DNA from: Hyphomicrobiales bacterium
GTDB lineage: Bacteria > Pseudomonadota > Alphaproteobacteria > Rhizobiales > Beijerinckiaceae
NCBI GenBank assembly: GCA_028868735.1
Contig: JAGWTW010000001.1
Coordinates: forward strand, 1-64,000
Length of the DNA stretch: 64,000 nucleotides
Reading direction: 5' to 3'
Below the pieces are notes generated by a model that was not told the origin of the DNA, made no database searches, and saw only the letters and a list, made by a program, of their open reading frames with translations. The translations under genes and the position numbers were made by a program. Below, in pieces: positions 52,038 through 61,076 of the stretch; position 1 is the stretch's first letter, and every line of letters begins with the position of its first letter.

Positions 52038-52784
52038 ATGGGCAGCGCCCCGAACGCAGATGATAGTCTTGCGACCGGGTTGGTCGGGGCTTACGCGCGT
52101 TGGCGTTCGAAAAGTCTCGGCCAGATCACGGACGCCCTCGAGCGCAGACTGATTCTCGAGCTTCTTGAGCCACGCGTGGGGCAATCGATTCTCGACGTCG
52201 GCTGCGGCGACGGCGTGTTCGCCGTAGCCCTGGCGCAGAAGGGCGCCGCCGTCGTCGGCGTCGATGCGGATTCCGCGATGATCGCGAAGGCGCGGGAAAA
52301 CGCCGATCGCGCAAAGATAGCCGTTGAACTGATCGAAGGTGTGGCCGAGGGCCTGCCTTTTCCCGACGCGACATTCGAGCGGGTCCTTGCGGTCGCCACG
52401 CTATGCCTCGTCGACGATGCAGCTCGCGCGGTCGGCGAAATGGCGCGGGTTCTGGCGCCAGGTGGAAGGGCCGTAATCGGCGATCTCGGTCAGTGGAGTC
52501 TGTGGGCCGCGAAGCGAAGGATCAGCGGATTGCGCGGCAATCCGGTCTGGCGGAAGGCGCATTTCAGAACGTCGCGCGACCTCCGCCGATTGGTCGAGGC
52601 CGCGGGGCTCGTCGTCGTCGAGACGCGCGGGTCTATCTTCTATCCGCCGCTTGGTATCGCTGCGCAGCTCCTCGCGCCGATCGACCATTGGCTCGGCCGT
52701 TGGACAACGTTTGGCGCGGCGTTCATCGCTTTGTCTGCGACAAAGCCAGATACTGGTCAACGAGTTGCGACAAGTCCAAAATGA
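52038..52784 (+). CDS. Class I SAM-dependent methyltransferase
   Basis: 248 residues: motif I ILDVGCGDGVFAVALA, motif II/III VVGVDADSAMIAKAR, and post-I regions LPFPDATFERVLAVATLCLV and GRAVIGDLG. The C-terminal part (RRISGLRGNPVWRKAHFRTS) fits small-molecule methyltransferases. The ATG at 52038 is used although the frame is open upstream; 51797-52037 otherwise shows no gene. Its 3' end overlaps the convergent methyltransferase gene by 28 bp. Substrate unknown; the sulfur-type neighbours suggest thiol or metalloid methylation (inference). Confidence 0.8.
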   Translation: MGSAPNADDSLATGLVGAYARWRSKSLGQITDALERRLILELLEPRVGQSILDVGCGDGVFAVALAQKGAAVVGVDADSAMIAKARENADRAKIAVELIEGVAEGLPFPDATFERVLAVATLCLVDDAARAVGEMARVLAPGGRAVIGDLGQWSLWAAKRRISGLRGNPVWRKAHFRTSRDLRRLVEAAGLVVVETRGSIFYPPLGIAAQLLAPIDHWLGRWTTFGAAFIALSATKPDTGQRVATSPK

Positions 52785-53332
52785 AACGGGCAGGCTGAGC
52801 GCAAATCCACAATGCGCGACTCGGCGAAGCCGGCTTCAGCGATCCATGCTGCGCATTGGTCGGGCGTGGGTCGGATGGCGCGCGGCGGACCGCGCGGGGT
52901 CGGAATGTCGCTGCGCCAATGCATGACCGAGAGCCGGCCGCCAACGCGCAGAACGCGCCGCGCCTCCCGCAGCAGATCAACGGGCCTCTCCAGGTGAAGC
53001 AGGTTGTAGATCATCGCATGCGCCTGCGAGCCGTCAATCAGGCCCGTGCCTTGTGCGATAAAATCCCGCGCTTCGGCGCGGATGTTGTCGACCCCCTGTT
53101 GTGCGGCCTTGTCTCGAACGGCCGAGACCATGTCCGGTTCGATGTCGAGAGCCGTGACGATGCCCGAAACGCGTTCGGCCGCCGGCAAAGTGAACGTTCC
53201 ATAGCCGCAGCCGAATTCCACGACATCGCCGAGAGGCGGGTCGCCGACCATAAGGAAGCGGACCGCGCGTTTGGCGTCGAAGAAGCTCGCCCAATATTCC
53301 TCCGCAGGCATGCCGCTTTGGCGCGCTTTCAC
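52757..53332 (-). CDS. Class I SAM-dependent methyltransferase
   Basis: 191 residues: EYWASFFDAKRAVRFLM at the start, motif I VVEFGCGYGTFTLPA, VTALDIEPDMV and GGRLSVMHWRSD. The family is the short methyltransferase type often in sulfur and metal gene clusters. Last gene of the minus-strand operon MBL - MFS - DsrE - methyltransferase, 15 bp after the DsrE stop. Tail-to-tail overlap of 28 bp with the other methyltransferase. Confidence 0.8.
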   Translation of the reverse strand: MKARQSGMPAEEYWASFFDAKRAVRFLMVGDPPLGDVVEFGCGYGTFTLPAAERVSGIVTALDIEPDMVSAVRDKAAQQGVDNIRAEARDFIAQGTGLIDGSQAHAMIYNLLHLERPVDLLREARRVLRVGGRLSVMHWRSDIPTPRGPPRAIRPTPDQCAAWIAEAGFAESRIVDLRSACPFHFGLVATR

Positions 53333-53347
53333 GTGACGGCCCCGTCG

Positions 53348-53701
53348 TCAGAACACGATAACCTTGTCGGCGGCGATCGTCGCCTGCGCGAGCGCATCCA
53401 TCGTACTGCGCTCGACACCTTCGAGCATCTGATCGGCGGGAAGACCGCGCGCGTCCATGCAGGTTCCGCACAGAAGGACCTTGCCGCCTGAAAGAACGAT
53501 GCGCCTCAGCATTTTTTCGACGTTGTAATAGCCATCGGGCGTCTTCTGTCCGGCGCGCGCGGCGAGCACGGCGTCCGCCATCAGAAAAACGACAATTTCA
53601 CTGCCTGGCGCGTTCTTCGGGAGCGCGATTGCGAGGCGCAGGCCATTGTAGACCCTTTCGGTTCCATAGGGCGGATCGTTGAGGATGAACAGAAATTTCA
53701 T
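53348..53701 (-). CDS. DsrE/YchN family sulfur-relay-type protein
   Basis: 117 residues of DsrE fold: FLFILNDPPYGTERVYNGLRLA, IVVFLMADAVLAARAGQ, and GGKVLLCGTCMDARGL with the conserved Cys. DsrE-like proteins carry persulfide sulfur between enzymes. The start at 53701 is the family start. It lies 19 bp after the MFS gene in the same operon as the persulfide dioxygenase-like protein. Confidence 0.85.
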   Translation of the reverse strand: MKFLFILNDPPYGTERVYNGLRLAIALPKNAPGSEIVVFLMADAVLAARAGQKTPDGYYNVEKMLRRIVLSGGKVLLCGTCMDARGLPADQMLEGVERSTMDALAQATIAADKVIVF

Positions 53702-53720
53702 TTCGAGGCTGCCTTGAAAG

Positions 53721-55019
53721 TCATGATTGAGGGGGAATGTCGGCGCGATCTCGCGTGACTGCGTTTGCGACAGTTGAGGATGCTTTTGGCTCGCGCATGA
53801 CCACAGCGGCGACCGCCCCCGAAACAAAAGTCAACGTTGCGATCGAAACGATGGCCCACGCGAGGCCGAAAGCGTCGGCGATCAGACCAGCAGACAATGC
53901 GCCGATGGCGTAACCCAGATCGCGCCAGAAGCGATAGACGCTGAGCGAGCGCACCCGCCAAGTCGGATGCGAGGCGTCGGAGACGGCCGCTATCAGGCTC
54001 GGATAGACCATGGCCGTGCCGACCCCGAGCAACAGGCTGGCGATGAGCCAATACTCGAAGCTTCGTGTCGCCGCAGTCATGAACAGGCCGGCCGCCTGCA
54101 CCCACATGCCGGCGACGATCAGGCCCTTGCGTCCCCAGCGGTCGCTCAGGGGGCCGGTCGCCACCTGCAGGATGCCCCATGTCGCCGGATAGACCGCCTT
54201 GAGAATGCCGATCCGTTCGACGCCGAGCCCGAAGACGGCGAAGAACAGCGGAAATATTCCCCAGCTCATGCCGTCGTTGAGATTGTTGACGAGGCCGGCC
54301 TGCGAGGCGGCGAACAGATTGCGGTCACGGAACGAGGTGAGCGCGAAGATTTCCCAGAAGCCGAGCGCCTCCGGCTGCAGCACGCTCGCGGCGACTTCAT
54401 GGCGCACGTGGTCGCTCGTGTCGCGGACGAGCAGGACCGACAAGGTCGCCCCGAGCACGGCATAGACGATGCCGAGATACATGGGCGCCGGCCGCAGGCC
54501 GTAGCCGGAGGCGATCAGCCCCGTCAGATAGGCGGTGACGCCGACTGCGAGATAGCCGGCGAATTCGTTGAGGCCGACGGCGAGTCCGCGCGATTTCGGC
54601 CCGACGAGATCGATTTTCATGATCACCGTCATCGACCAGGCGAAGCCCTGGTTGAGTCCGAGCAGCGCGTTGGCGGCGACGATCCACTCCCAGCCCGGTC
54701 CCCACATGATCATGAAGGGTACGGGCAAGCCGAAGGCCCAGCCGAGGACGAGCACGCGTTTGCGGCCCCATTCGCCAGCCAAGTGGCCGGAGACGAGATT
54801 GGCGAAGGCCTTGACGACGCCGAAGCTGACGATGAATGAGACGACCAGCGTCGTGGAAGCGAGATGGAACTCCTCGGCGCCGATCAGCGGCACGACTGTC
54901 CGCTCGAGGCCGACCATGCCGCCGACGAAGGCGTTGACGAGCACCAGCAGCGAGAATTGCCGCCAGTTCGCGCGAAGGCCGAGCGCGACGCCGCTTTGCG
55001 AGTCGATCGAGGCGTTCAT
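53721..55019 (-). CDS. MFS transporter
   Basis: 432 residues, 12 TM helices. Typical MFS signatures: VSGHLAGEWGRKRVLVLGW between helices 2 and 3 and TGPLSDRWGRKGLIVAG between 8 and 9. The start overlaps the preceding MBL gene by 4 bp (ATGA). The substrate is unknown; its place between a persulfide dioxygenase-like gene and dsrE suggests a sulfur compound or an oxyanion. Confidence 0.85.
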   Translation of the reverse strand: MNASIDSQSGVALGLRANWRQFSLLVLVNAFVGGMVGLERTVVPLIGAEEFHLASTTLVVSFIVSFGVVKAFANLVSGHLAGEWGRKRVLVLGWAFGLPVPFMIMWGPGWEWIVAANALLGLNQGFAWSMTVIMKIDLVGPKSRGLAVGLNEFAGYLAVGVTAYLTGLIASGYGLRPAPMYLGIVYAVLGATLSVLLVRDTSDHVRHEVAASVLQPEALGFWEIFALTSFRDRNLFAASQAGLVNNLNDGMSWGIFPLFFAVFGLGVERIGILKAVYPATWGILQVATGPLSDRWGRKGLIVAGMWVQAAGLFMTAATRSFEYWLIASLLLGVGTAMVYPSLIAAVSDASHPTWRVRSLSVYRFWRDLGYAIGALSAGLIADAFGLAWAIVSIATLTFVSGAVAAVVMREPKASSTVANAVTRDRADIPPQS

Positions 55020-55756
55020 TCTGCGGCCGTTTGCAAGCCAGAATTCGCGGCGCGCATCTCCGCGGCCTGCGGCGGCGCCGGTGGAATTTCGGCCAGCATG
55101 AAGTCGACGAACTCGCCTTCGTCGTCGATCCGGAACGCCTTGTTGAACCGTTTCTCGAAGCCGATGGTCGACCACGGCTTGCCGCTCAGCGCACGCCCGC
55201 ATACCGAACCGGCGTAGGCGCCTGGCAGAACCTCCAGATGGTCGGGAAGGGCTTTGAGCTTTCGGATAGTGCTGAACAGGATACGCGCGCCCTCGGCGGC
55301 GTCGGTCGCGAGTTCGGTCCTTCCGAGATCGCCGACCATCAGCGTATGTCCCGTCAGGACGAACCATGGTTCGTCGGCGCGCGTGCGGTCGCACACGAGA
55401 AGGCAGATATGTTCGGGCGTATGTCCCGGCGTATGCAGGACTTTCGCGACGACATTGCCGAGCGGCAGTTCGTCGCCATCCTCGACGGCCCTATGCGGAA
55501 AGGAGACGGCGGCCTTCGACGACAGAACGTATTCGGCTTTCGCCGCCGCGGCGAGCCGCCTGCCGGCGGACAGATGGTCGGCGTGCACATGCGTGTCGAC
55601 GACGAAGCAGACGCGCATACCCCCTTCCTGCGCGGCGCTCAGATAGGGTTCAATGTCGCCGACCGGATCGACGACGGCGGCCATGCCTTTGCCGCCACAA
55701 CCGATCAGGTACGAGACGGCGACGGGCTCGCGATGCAGGAATTGACGAAGAATCAT
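55016..55756 (-). CDS. ETHE1-like metallo-beta-lactamase-fold persulfide dioxygenase
   Basis: 246 residues: metal motif THVHADHLSAG (HxHxDH), HTPGHTPEH and TGHTLMVGDLGRTE, the order found in ETHE1/BLH proteins that oxidise glutathione persulfide to sulfite. GKPWSTIGFEKRFNKAF near the C-terminus also fits. The ATG at 55756 follows the AGCTTGC region; the longer frame from 55837 overlaps the regulator promoter. First gene of its operon, divergent from the ArsR-rhodanese gene. Confidence 0.85.
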   Translation of the reverse strand: MILRQFLHREPVAVSYLIGCGGKGMAAVVDPVGDIEPYLSAAQEGGMRVCFVVDTHVHADHLSAGRRLAAAAKAEYVLSSKAAVSFPHRAVEDGDELPLGNVVAKVLHTPGHTPEHICLLVCDRTRADEPWFVLTGHTLMVGDLGRTELATDAAEGARILFSTIRKLKALPDHLEVLPGAYAGSVCGRALSGKPWSTIGFEKRFNKAFRIDDEGEFVDFMLAEIPPAPPQAAEMRAANSGLQTAAE

Positions 55757-55789
55757 GAGCTTGCGTCCCGAATGAAGCTGCGTTAGGCT

Positions 55790-55813
55790 ACATTCAATCG
55801 TTTTGCAGAATGT
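55790..55813. promoter_or_regulatory. Candidate operator between the MBL and ArsR-rhodanese genes
   Basis: Inverted repeat ACATTC (55790-55795) ... GAATGT (55808-55813) with a 12-bp spacer, centred in the 75-bp divergent region. It is placed where an ArsR-type repressor would control both directions. Confidence 0.4.
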
Positions 55814-55830
55814 TCCATTGAGGCCGCCGC

Positions 55831-56493
55831 GTGTCAAGACAAAAGCAAGCCATCTTCGCCAGCCTCGCCGAGATTGCCCAAGCGCTCGGCCATGGACATC
55901 GGCTCGAACTGCTCGAACTGCTCGCGCAGGGCGAGCGCGGCGTCGAGGACCTGTCGGCGCGCACGGGCCTCACCTTCGCCAATACGTCTCGCCATCTGCA
56001 GATTCTGCGCCGTGCGCGCCTCGTCGACACGCGCCGCGCCGGCAAACGCGTGTTCTACCGCCTGAACGGCGACGTCGAAGTCGTCGACGTCATGCAGGCG
56101 CTCGGCCGCGTCGGCGAAAGGAACGTCGCCGAGGTGGCGCGCGTGATGACGGACTATTTCAGGGCGCGCGACGCGATGGAGCCTGTCCTGCGCGAAGAAT
56201 TGATGGCGCGCCTGGCCGACGGGCTGGTGACGCTGCTCGACGTGCGACCCCAAGACGAATTCGCGCTCGGCCACCTGCCGGGCGCGCGCAACATCCCGCT
56301 CGCGGAACTGGAACGCCGGCTGGCGGAGCTTCCGCCGGAGCAGGAAGTCGTCGCTTACTGCCGCGGCCCCTATTGCGTATTCTCCGTCGAAGCGGTCGCC
56401 GCCCTGCGGCAGCGGGGCTACAACGCGCGACGCCTGGAAGACGGCTATCCCGAGTGGAAGGCCGCCGGCCTGCCGGTCGAGGCGGCGGAATGA
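55831..56493 (+). CDS. ArsR-type regulator fused to a rhodanese domain
   Basis: 220 residues from a GTG. N-terminal ArsR winged helix (GHRLELLELLAQGERGVEDL, FANTSRHLQILRRARLVDTR) and a C-terminal rhodanese domain (VTLLDVRPQDEFALGHLPGA) whose active-site loop AYCRGPYCVFS carries the catalytic-type Cys. A sensor domain able to hold a persulfide on a DNA-binding protein suggests a sulfide/persulfide-responsive repressor. Divergent from the MBL-MFS-DsrE operon, which it probably controls. Confidence 0.88.
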   Translation: MSRQKQAIFASLAEIAQALGHGHRLELLELLAQGERGVEDLSARTGLTFANTSRHLQILRRARLVDTRRAGKRVFYRLNGDVEVVDVMQALGRVGERNVAEVARVMTDYFRARDAMEPVLREELMARLADGLVTLLDVRPQDEFALGHLPGARNIPLAELERRLAELPPEQEVVAYCRGPYCVFSVEAVAALRQRGYNARRLEDGYPEWKAAGLPVEAAE

Positions 56494-56494
56494 C

Positions 56495-57352
56495 ATGACA
56501 ACATTCGAAGGGGGCGACGCGCCGATCCTGGCCGGCAAGCTTTATGCCGAACCGTCGACATTCAAGCCGGAGGCGCTGCTGCGCGAAGCGCGCCGGCAGC
56601 GCGGTCGTCCCCTCTCGAACGTCCCGAAAATCTGCGTGCTCGATCCGGACGGCGATCTTGTTCGCCGGCTGCGGCGCGACGGCGCCGCGCGCCTTCACGA
56701 GGGATGGGCCTGTTACCACACCGAACTGCTCGAATTCGATGTCGAGGGCGTCGGAAAGTTGGGAATCATAGGCTGCGCGGTCGGCGCGCCCTTCGCCGTT
56801 CTCGTCGCCGAACAATTGTTCGCATCCGGCTGCCGTCTGCTGGTCAGCGTCACGTCGGCTGGCCAGATCGCCGATCGCGGGCCGCCGCCCTATTACGTGC
56901 TGATCGATCGCGCGCTGCGCGACGAAGGAACGAGTTATCACTATCTGCCGCCAAGCGAATTCGCGGACGGCCCGACCGGACTTCTCGCCCATGTCGAAGC
57001 CGAGACGACGAGGCTGGATACGATCGTGCGCCGTGGCGCGACATGGACGACCGATGCACCCTATCGCGAGACAGAAGCGGCCATCGCCGATGCGCGGGCC
57101 GCCGGCGCGCTTGCCGTCGAAATGGAAGCCGCAGCGCTCTACGCGTTCGCTGCCGCGCGAGGCGAGGCAGTCATCTGTTTCGCGCATGTCACCAACATGA
57201 TGGCGCAGGACGAGGGCGACTTCGAAAAGGGCGAGGCGGATGGAACCGTCACGACGCTCGCTGTCATAGCGGCGGCCGCGCGCGGGTGGGCGGCGATCAC
57301 GTCGGGGAATGGGCCATCCCCGATCGCCCCGGCGCCTGCGCTTCGTGACTAA
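56495..57352 (+). CDS. Nucleoside phosphorylase-like protein
   Basis: 285 residues of the PNP/UDP phosphorylase superfamily: GIIGCAVGAPFAVLVAEQLF, LLVSVTSAGQI, and AGALAVEMEAAALYAFAAAR with the Glu-Met-Glu that binds ribose. It likely releases a base from a nucleoside, possibly in salvage of methylthio- or S-adenosyl-type products. The ATG at 56495 starts 1 bp after the regulator stop, so it is in the same operon as the ArsR-rhodanese gene. Substrate uncertain. Confidence 0.8.
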   Translation: MTTFEGGDAPILAGKLYAEPSTFKPEALLREARRQRGRPLSNVPKICVLDPDGDLVRRLRRDGAARLHEGWACYHTELLEFDVEGVGKLGIIGCAVGAPFAVLVAEQLFASGCRLLVSVTSAGQIADRGPPPYYVLIDRALRDEGTSYHYLPPSEFADGPTGLLAHVEAETTRLDTIVRRGATWTTDAPYRETEAAIADARAAGALAVEMEAAALYAFAAARGEAVICFAHVTNMMAQDEGDFEKGEADGTVTTLAVIAAAARGWAAITSGNGPSPIAPAPALRD

Positions 57353-57466
57353 ACTCCCGCTGAATGTCCGCAACGTGGCGGGAGCTCAAGGTCCCAAGAG
57401 ATCGGTCAACGGTTGATCCGGCACCTGATCCTGGCCAGACACCGCCAGTCGCTCAGTCGCCTGAGC

Positions 57467-57760
57467 CTATCTCGCTCTCTCGATTTTGGTCACCGTCAAC
57501 TGGCCATTCACGCTGTCGGCGACGAACTTCACCTTGTCGCCGGCCTTGACCGCCTTCAGCATCGCGGGATCGGACGCCTTGAACACCATAGTCATCGCGG
57601 GCATGTCGAGGTTCGGAATCTTCTGATGATCGATTGTGATCTTGCCCGCGGATGCGTCGATCTTCGTCACCTTGCCGCTAACGAGCGGGGCGCTCTGCGC
57701 GAAGGCAGGCGCGCCGAGCGCGAAAAGGGAAACGACGACAAGTGAGGCGATCCGTTTCAT
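57467..57760 (-). CDS. cusF: CusF-like periplasmic copper-binding protein
   Basis: 97 residues: signal peptide (ASLVVVSLFALGAPAFAQ), then the small barrel with GKVTKIDASAGKITIDH, LDMPAMTMVFKAS (Met copper ligands) and AVKAGDKVKFVAD. Periplasmic Cu+/Ag+ carrier. Last gene of the copper operon. The short gap to the phosphorylase gene contains a GC stem (57354-57384) without a T tract. Confidence 0.9.
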   Translation of the reverse strand: MKRIASLVVVSLFALGAPAFAQSAPLVSGKVTKIDASAGKITIDHQKIPNLDMPAMTMVFKASDPAMLKAVKAGDKVKFVADSVNGQLTVTKIERAR

Positions 57761-57780
57761 AACCAGGCTCCTTTTCGCTC

Positions 57781-58248
57781 CTACTTCACAACGACCGTTC
57801 CATGCATGCCGGCCTGACGGTGGCCCGGAATGAGGCAGGCGAATTCGAACGTCCCGCGTTTCGTGAATTTCCAGAGGATTTCCGCGGATTTGCCGGGATC
57901 GAGGCGCTTGCCGTTCGGATCGTCATGCTCCATGTCCGGGAAGCGCTCCATCACCTTTGCGTGTTCATCGTTCTCCCTCACGGTCGCCAACATGAACTCG
58001 TGTGCGAGCGCCCCCTCGTTCCTAAGGATGAAGCGGACCTGTTCTCCGCGCCTCGCCTCAACGCGATCCGGCGTAAACGACATTGCGCCGTCGCCCTCGT
58101 GCATGACGATTTCGACGGTGCGCGCAGGCTTCTTGGGATCGCCGGGCGCGCCGGCGGAGAAGTGCTTTTCGTCGCCATGGGCGAACGACGGAGTCGCGGC
58201 CCCGATCGAGAACGCGAGACCGAGACCTGCTGCGATCCAATTTTTCAT
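57781..58248 (-). CDS. Secreted cupredoxin
   Basis: 155 residues: signal peptide (GLGLAFSIGAATPSFA), a His-rich start (HGDEKHFSAG) and a plastocyanin-like fold whose copper ligands appear as His in GALAHEFML and Cys-His-Met in FACLIPGHRQAGM. It probably shuttles electrons or copper with the multicopper oxidase encoded 13 bp upstream. Confidence 0.88.
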   Translation of the reverse strand: MKNWIAAGLGLAFSIGAATPSFAHGDEKHFSAGAPGDPKKPARTVEIVMHEGDGAMSFTPDRVEARRGEQVRFILRNEGALAHEFMLATVRENDEHAKVMERFPDMEHDDPNGKRLDPGKSAEILWKFTKRGTFEFACLIPGHRQAGMHGTVVVK

Positions 58249-58260
58249 CAGGCTGTGCTC

Positions 58261-59637
58261 CTATTCGTGATGCATGTGCGATGAGGGTTTCACCGCGCGA
58301 TATTCCGCGCCCTTTTCGGACGGCGCGGCGCACTTCGGCGCTGGCGCCTGTTCGCCCGGCACGAGACGTGCGACGGTTCCTTCAGGATGCCTGAACCAGC
58401 CCGGATCCTTGTAATCGCTGCGCGCGAGCCCCTCGCGCACTTTCAGGACCGAGAACATGCCGCCCATTTCCACAGGCCCGAACTGGGCGTAGCCCGTCAT
58501 CATCGGCAGCGTGTTGTCGGGCAGCGGCATTTCCATTGCGCCCATGTCGGCCATGCCCTTGTCGCCCATCGTCATCTGTACCGGCGCAACCTTGCCAATC
58601 TTCTTCTGCATGGCCCGCAGGTCGGCGCCGATATAGGTCTTCACCGAATGGCCCATGGCGTTCATCGTGTGGTGCGACTTGTGGCAATGGACCGCCCAGT
58701 CGCCCGGTTCGTCGGCGACGAAGTCGATGGCGCGCATCTGTCCCACGGCGACGTCGACCGTGACTTCCGGCCAGGCCGCGCCTTCCGGGACCCAGCCGCC
58801 GTCCGTGCACGACACCTTGAACTCATGGCCGTGCGCGTGGATAGGATGGTTGGTCATGGTGAGATTGCCGATGCGTATGCGCACCTTGTCATTTTTTGCC
58901 ACAACGAACGGATCGATCCCCGGCCAGACCCGCGAATTCCAGGCCCACAGGTTGAAATCGGTCATTTCGTTGACCTTGGGCACGTAGCTTCCGGGCTCGA
59001 TGTCGTAGCTCGCCATCAGGAAAACAAAATCGCGGTCGACGCGCCGGAATTGCGGGTCGCGCGGATGGACGACGAAGAAGCCCATCATGCCCATGGCCAT
59101 CTGCACCATTTCGTCGGCGTGCGGGTGGTACATGAACGTTCCCGAGCGGCGCAGCTCGAATTCGTAAACGAAGGTCTGGCCCGGCTTGATCGCGGGTTGC
59201 GTCAATCCGCCGACGCCGTCCTTGCCGTTCGGCAGGCGCTGGCCGTGCCAGTGAATCGTCGTGTGCTCGGGGAGCCTGTTCGTCACGAAGACGCGGACCT
59301 TGTCGCCCTCGACCGCCTCGATCGTCGGCCCCGGCGATTGGCCGTTGTAGCCCCAGAGATAAGCCTTCATGCCCGGCGCGAACTCGCGCACGACCGGCTC
59401 GGCGACGAGATGGAATTCCTTCCAGTCGCCGTTCATTCGCCACGGCAGCGTCCAGCCGTTCAGCGTGACGACGGGGTTGTAGTCGGGACCGGTCGCTGGC
59501 GCGAGCGGCGGCTGCGTCGTCGCGTCGCCTGCTGTCGGCGCCTCGGGGATGGCGGCGGCCTGCGCGCGGCCACTGACGAGCGTCGCCGAGACGGCGGAGA
59601 GGGCGGCGGCGTCGAGAAACTGGCGTCGGGAGAACAT
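58261..59637 (-). CDS. copA: CopA/CueO-type multicopper oxidase
   Basis: 458 residues: Tat-like signal with SRRQFLDAA, copper-binding motifs TIHWHGQRLPNG, FMYHPHADE, HPIHAHGHEF and HCHKSHHTMNAMG. A Met/His-rich C-terminal part (DKGMADMGAMEMPLP, SSHMHHE) favours a copper-detoxifying role, oxidising Cu+ in the periplasm. Preceded by the TolC-like gene (11 bp). Confidence 0.9.
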   Translation of the reverse strand: MFSRRQFLDAAALSAVSATLVSGRAQAAAIPEAPTAGDATTQPPLAPATGPDYNPVVTLNGWTLPWRMNGDWKEFHLVAEPVVREFAPGMKAYLWGYNGQSPGPTIEAVEGDKVRVFVTNRLPEHTTIHWHGQRLPNGKDGVGGLTQPAIKPGQTFVYEFELRRSGTFMYHPHADEMVQMAMGMMGFFVVHPRDPQFRRVDRDFVFLMASYDIEPGSYVPKVNEMTDFNLWAWNSRVWPGIDPFVVAKNDKVRIRIGNLTMTNHPIHAHGHEFKVSCTDGGWVPEGAAWPEVTVDVAVGQMRAIDFVADEPGDWAVHCHKSHHTMNAMGHSVKTYIGADLRAMQKKIGKVAPVQMTMGDKGMADMGAMEMPLPDNTLPMMTGYAQFGPVEMGGMFSVLKVREGLARSDYKDPGWFRHPEGTVARLVPGEQAPAPKCAAPSEKGAEYRAVKPSSHMHHE

Positions 59638-59648
59638 CGGCTATCTCC

Positions 59649-61076
59649 TCAATCCGTGGTCGCGGCGGCGGCGAGCGCCGATGGTCTTGGCTCGGCCCCG
59701 CTCATGCCGCCGCCAACGATCGCCGCGTGCAGGTCGGCGTCCGCGACGAAGAAATCGCGGCGCGCCTCTATCGCGGCGACATTGCTCAGCACGCGGGCGC
59801 GGGCGTCCTGCAGCAGGATAAATAGGTCCGCGATCATGCCGTTGTAGCGCAGCATGGATTCGTCCTCGATCGTCTTGCGCAGCGGCAGCACTTTCGATTG
59901 ATAGAGCCGCGCCACATCGTAAGCACCGCGATAGGCCGTATAGGCTTCGCGGACTTCCGAGCGCGCGTTGACGCCCTTCTCGGCAAGCCGATTGGCGGCG
60001 CGCATGTAGGTTTCCTCCGCCTCGCGCGTGCGCGCCTGGCCCAAATCGAAGATCGGAATCTGGAAACTCGCTTCGACGCCGCGCACATGCGCGCGATCGG
60101 TCGATTGCGTCCCGCTGGAATCGGTCGAGACGCTTTTCGTCCAGGTTTCGGCCGCGCCGAGTTCGAAGGCGTTGACGAAGCGCGTCGCCTGCGTCAGTCC
60201 GAGTTCCTTCGCGGTCTTTTCGAGATCGGCCCGCGCCATTGCAACGTCGACCCGGCGGTCGAGGGCTTGCGTTTCGAGCGCGGCGAACGCGCGCGGCGCA
60301 GGCGGCAGGCCCGGAAGGCTCTGCGGCAGCGCATAGTCGATGTCTTGCCCCCACAGGCCCATGAGGCGCGTCAGACGTTCCTTCTCGATTTTCTCCTGCG
60401 TGCGGGCTTTGGCGACCTGCGCGGCAAGTTCTGCGTAGAAGGCGAATTCGCGGCCCTGGTCGAGCTTGTTGAGCGCGCCGGTCTCGCCGAGTTTGTGCGC
60501 AAGCTCTGCCGTCGTCTCCGCGTTGGCGCGGGCCTGCAGCAAGTACTTTGTCTGCGCCCGCGCGCCGGCGGCCTTCCAATATTGCCGGCGCACGTCGGCG
60601 GCGAGCCTGAGCGTGCTCGCAATCGCTTCGAGTTGCGCCTTGCGCCAGGAGGTTTCGGCGATGTCGCGGCGCGCGGGCAGGGTAGCGAGCGCGAGGAGAT
60701 CGGCGACCAGACGGCGCTCGATGTCATAGGACATAGCGCCGCGCAGGCTGAGCAGAGACACTGTCGGATTGGGCGGCAGGCTCGCGGCGACGAACTGTGC
60801 TTCGGATAGGCCGAGATCGTTGTAGGCGGCCTGCAGCCCCTTGTTGCGGAGAAAGGCGACCTGCACAGCGCGTTCGACGTTCAGACCCCGCCTCAGCAGG
60901 GCGCGGGCGCGTCCGGCCGCGTTTTCATCCTCTTCGTCGGTCGCGACCATCACGACGTCGCGGCGTTCGTCGGCGCGGACGCGATTCGCTACGGCGCCCA
61001 TGCCTGCGTCGGGCGAGAAATTCGCGCAGCCTGCGAGCGCGAGAGGCGCGAGCGCAATAATCAGAACGCGCTTCAT
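59649..61076 (-). CDS. TolC/CusC-type outer-membrane efflux lipoprotein
   Basis: 475 residues: lipoprotein signal (MKRVLIIALAPLALAGC), then two repeats of the outer-membrane factor fold with coiled-coil helices (ARTQEKIEKERLTRLMGLWG, YQSKVLPLRKTIEDESM). It could be the channel for a Cus-like pump or for the CzcAB pair at 10395-14940, which lacks its own channel gene. The start overlaps the stop of the small lipoprotein gene (ATGA). Confidence 0.88.
   Translation of the reverse strand: MKRVLIIALAPLALAGCANFSPDAGMGAVANRVRADERRDVVMVATDEEDENAAGRARALLRRGLNVERAVQVAFLRNKGLQAAYNDLGLSEAQFVAASLPPNPTVSLLSLRGAMSYDIERRLVADLLALATLPARRDIAETSWRKAQLEAIASTLRLAADVRRQYWKAAGARAQTKYLLQARANAETTAELAHKLGETGALNKLDQGREFAFYAELAAQVAKARTQEKIEKERLTRLMGLWGQDIDYALPQSLPGLPPAPRAFAALETQALDRRVDVAMARADLEKTAKELGLTQATRFVNAFELGAAETWTKSVSTDSSGTQSTDRAHVRGVEASFQIPIFDLGQARTREAEETYMRAANRLAEKGVNARSEVREAYTAYRGAYDVARLYQSKVLPLRKTIEDESMLRYNGMIADLFILLQDARARVLSNVAAIEARRDFFVADADLHAAIVGGGMSGAEPRPSALAAAATTD

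Noticed and set aside
57354-57384. Rho-independent terminator between the phosphorylase and cusF genes
   Set aside because: CTCCCGC/GCGGGAG can pair, but the loop is 17 bases and no T tract follows on either strand.
58387-59847. 486-codon plus-strand frame opposite the multicopper oxidase
   Set aside because: Composition is the complement of the copper oxidase (many Arg/His/Asp), with no signal or motif; the minus-strand gene has all copper sites.
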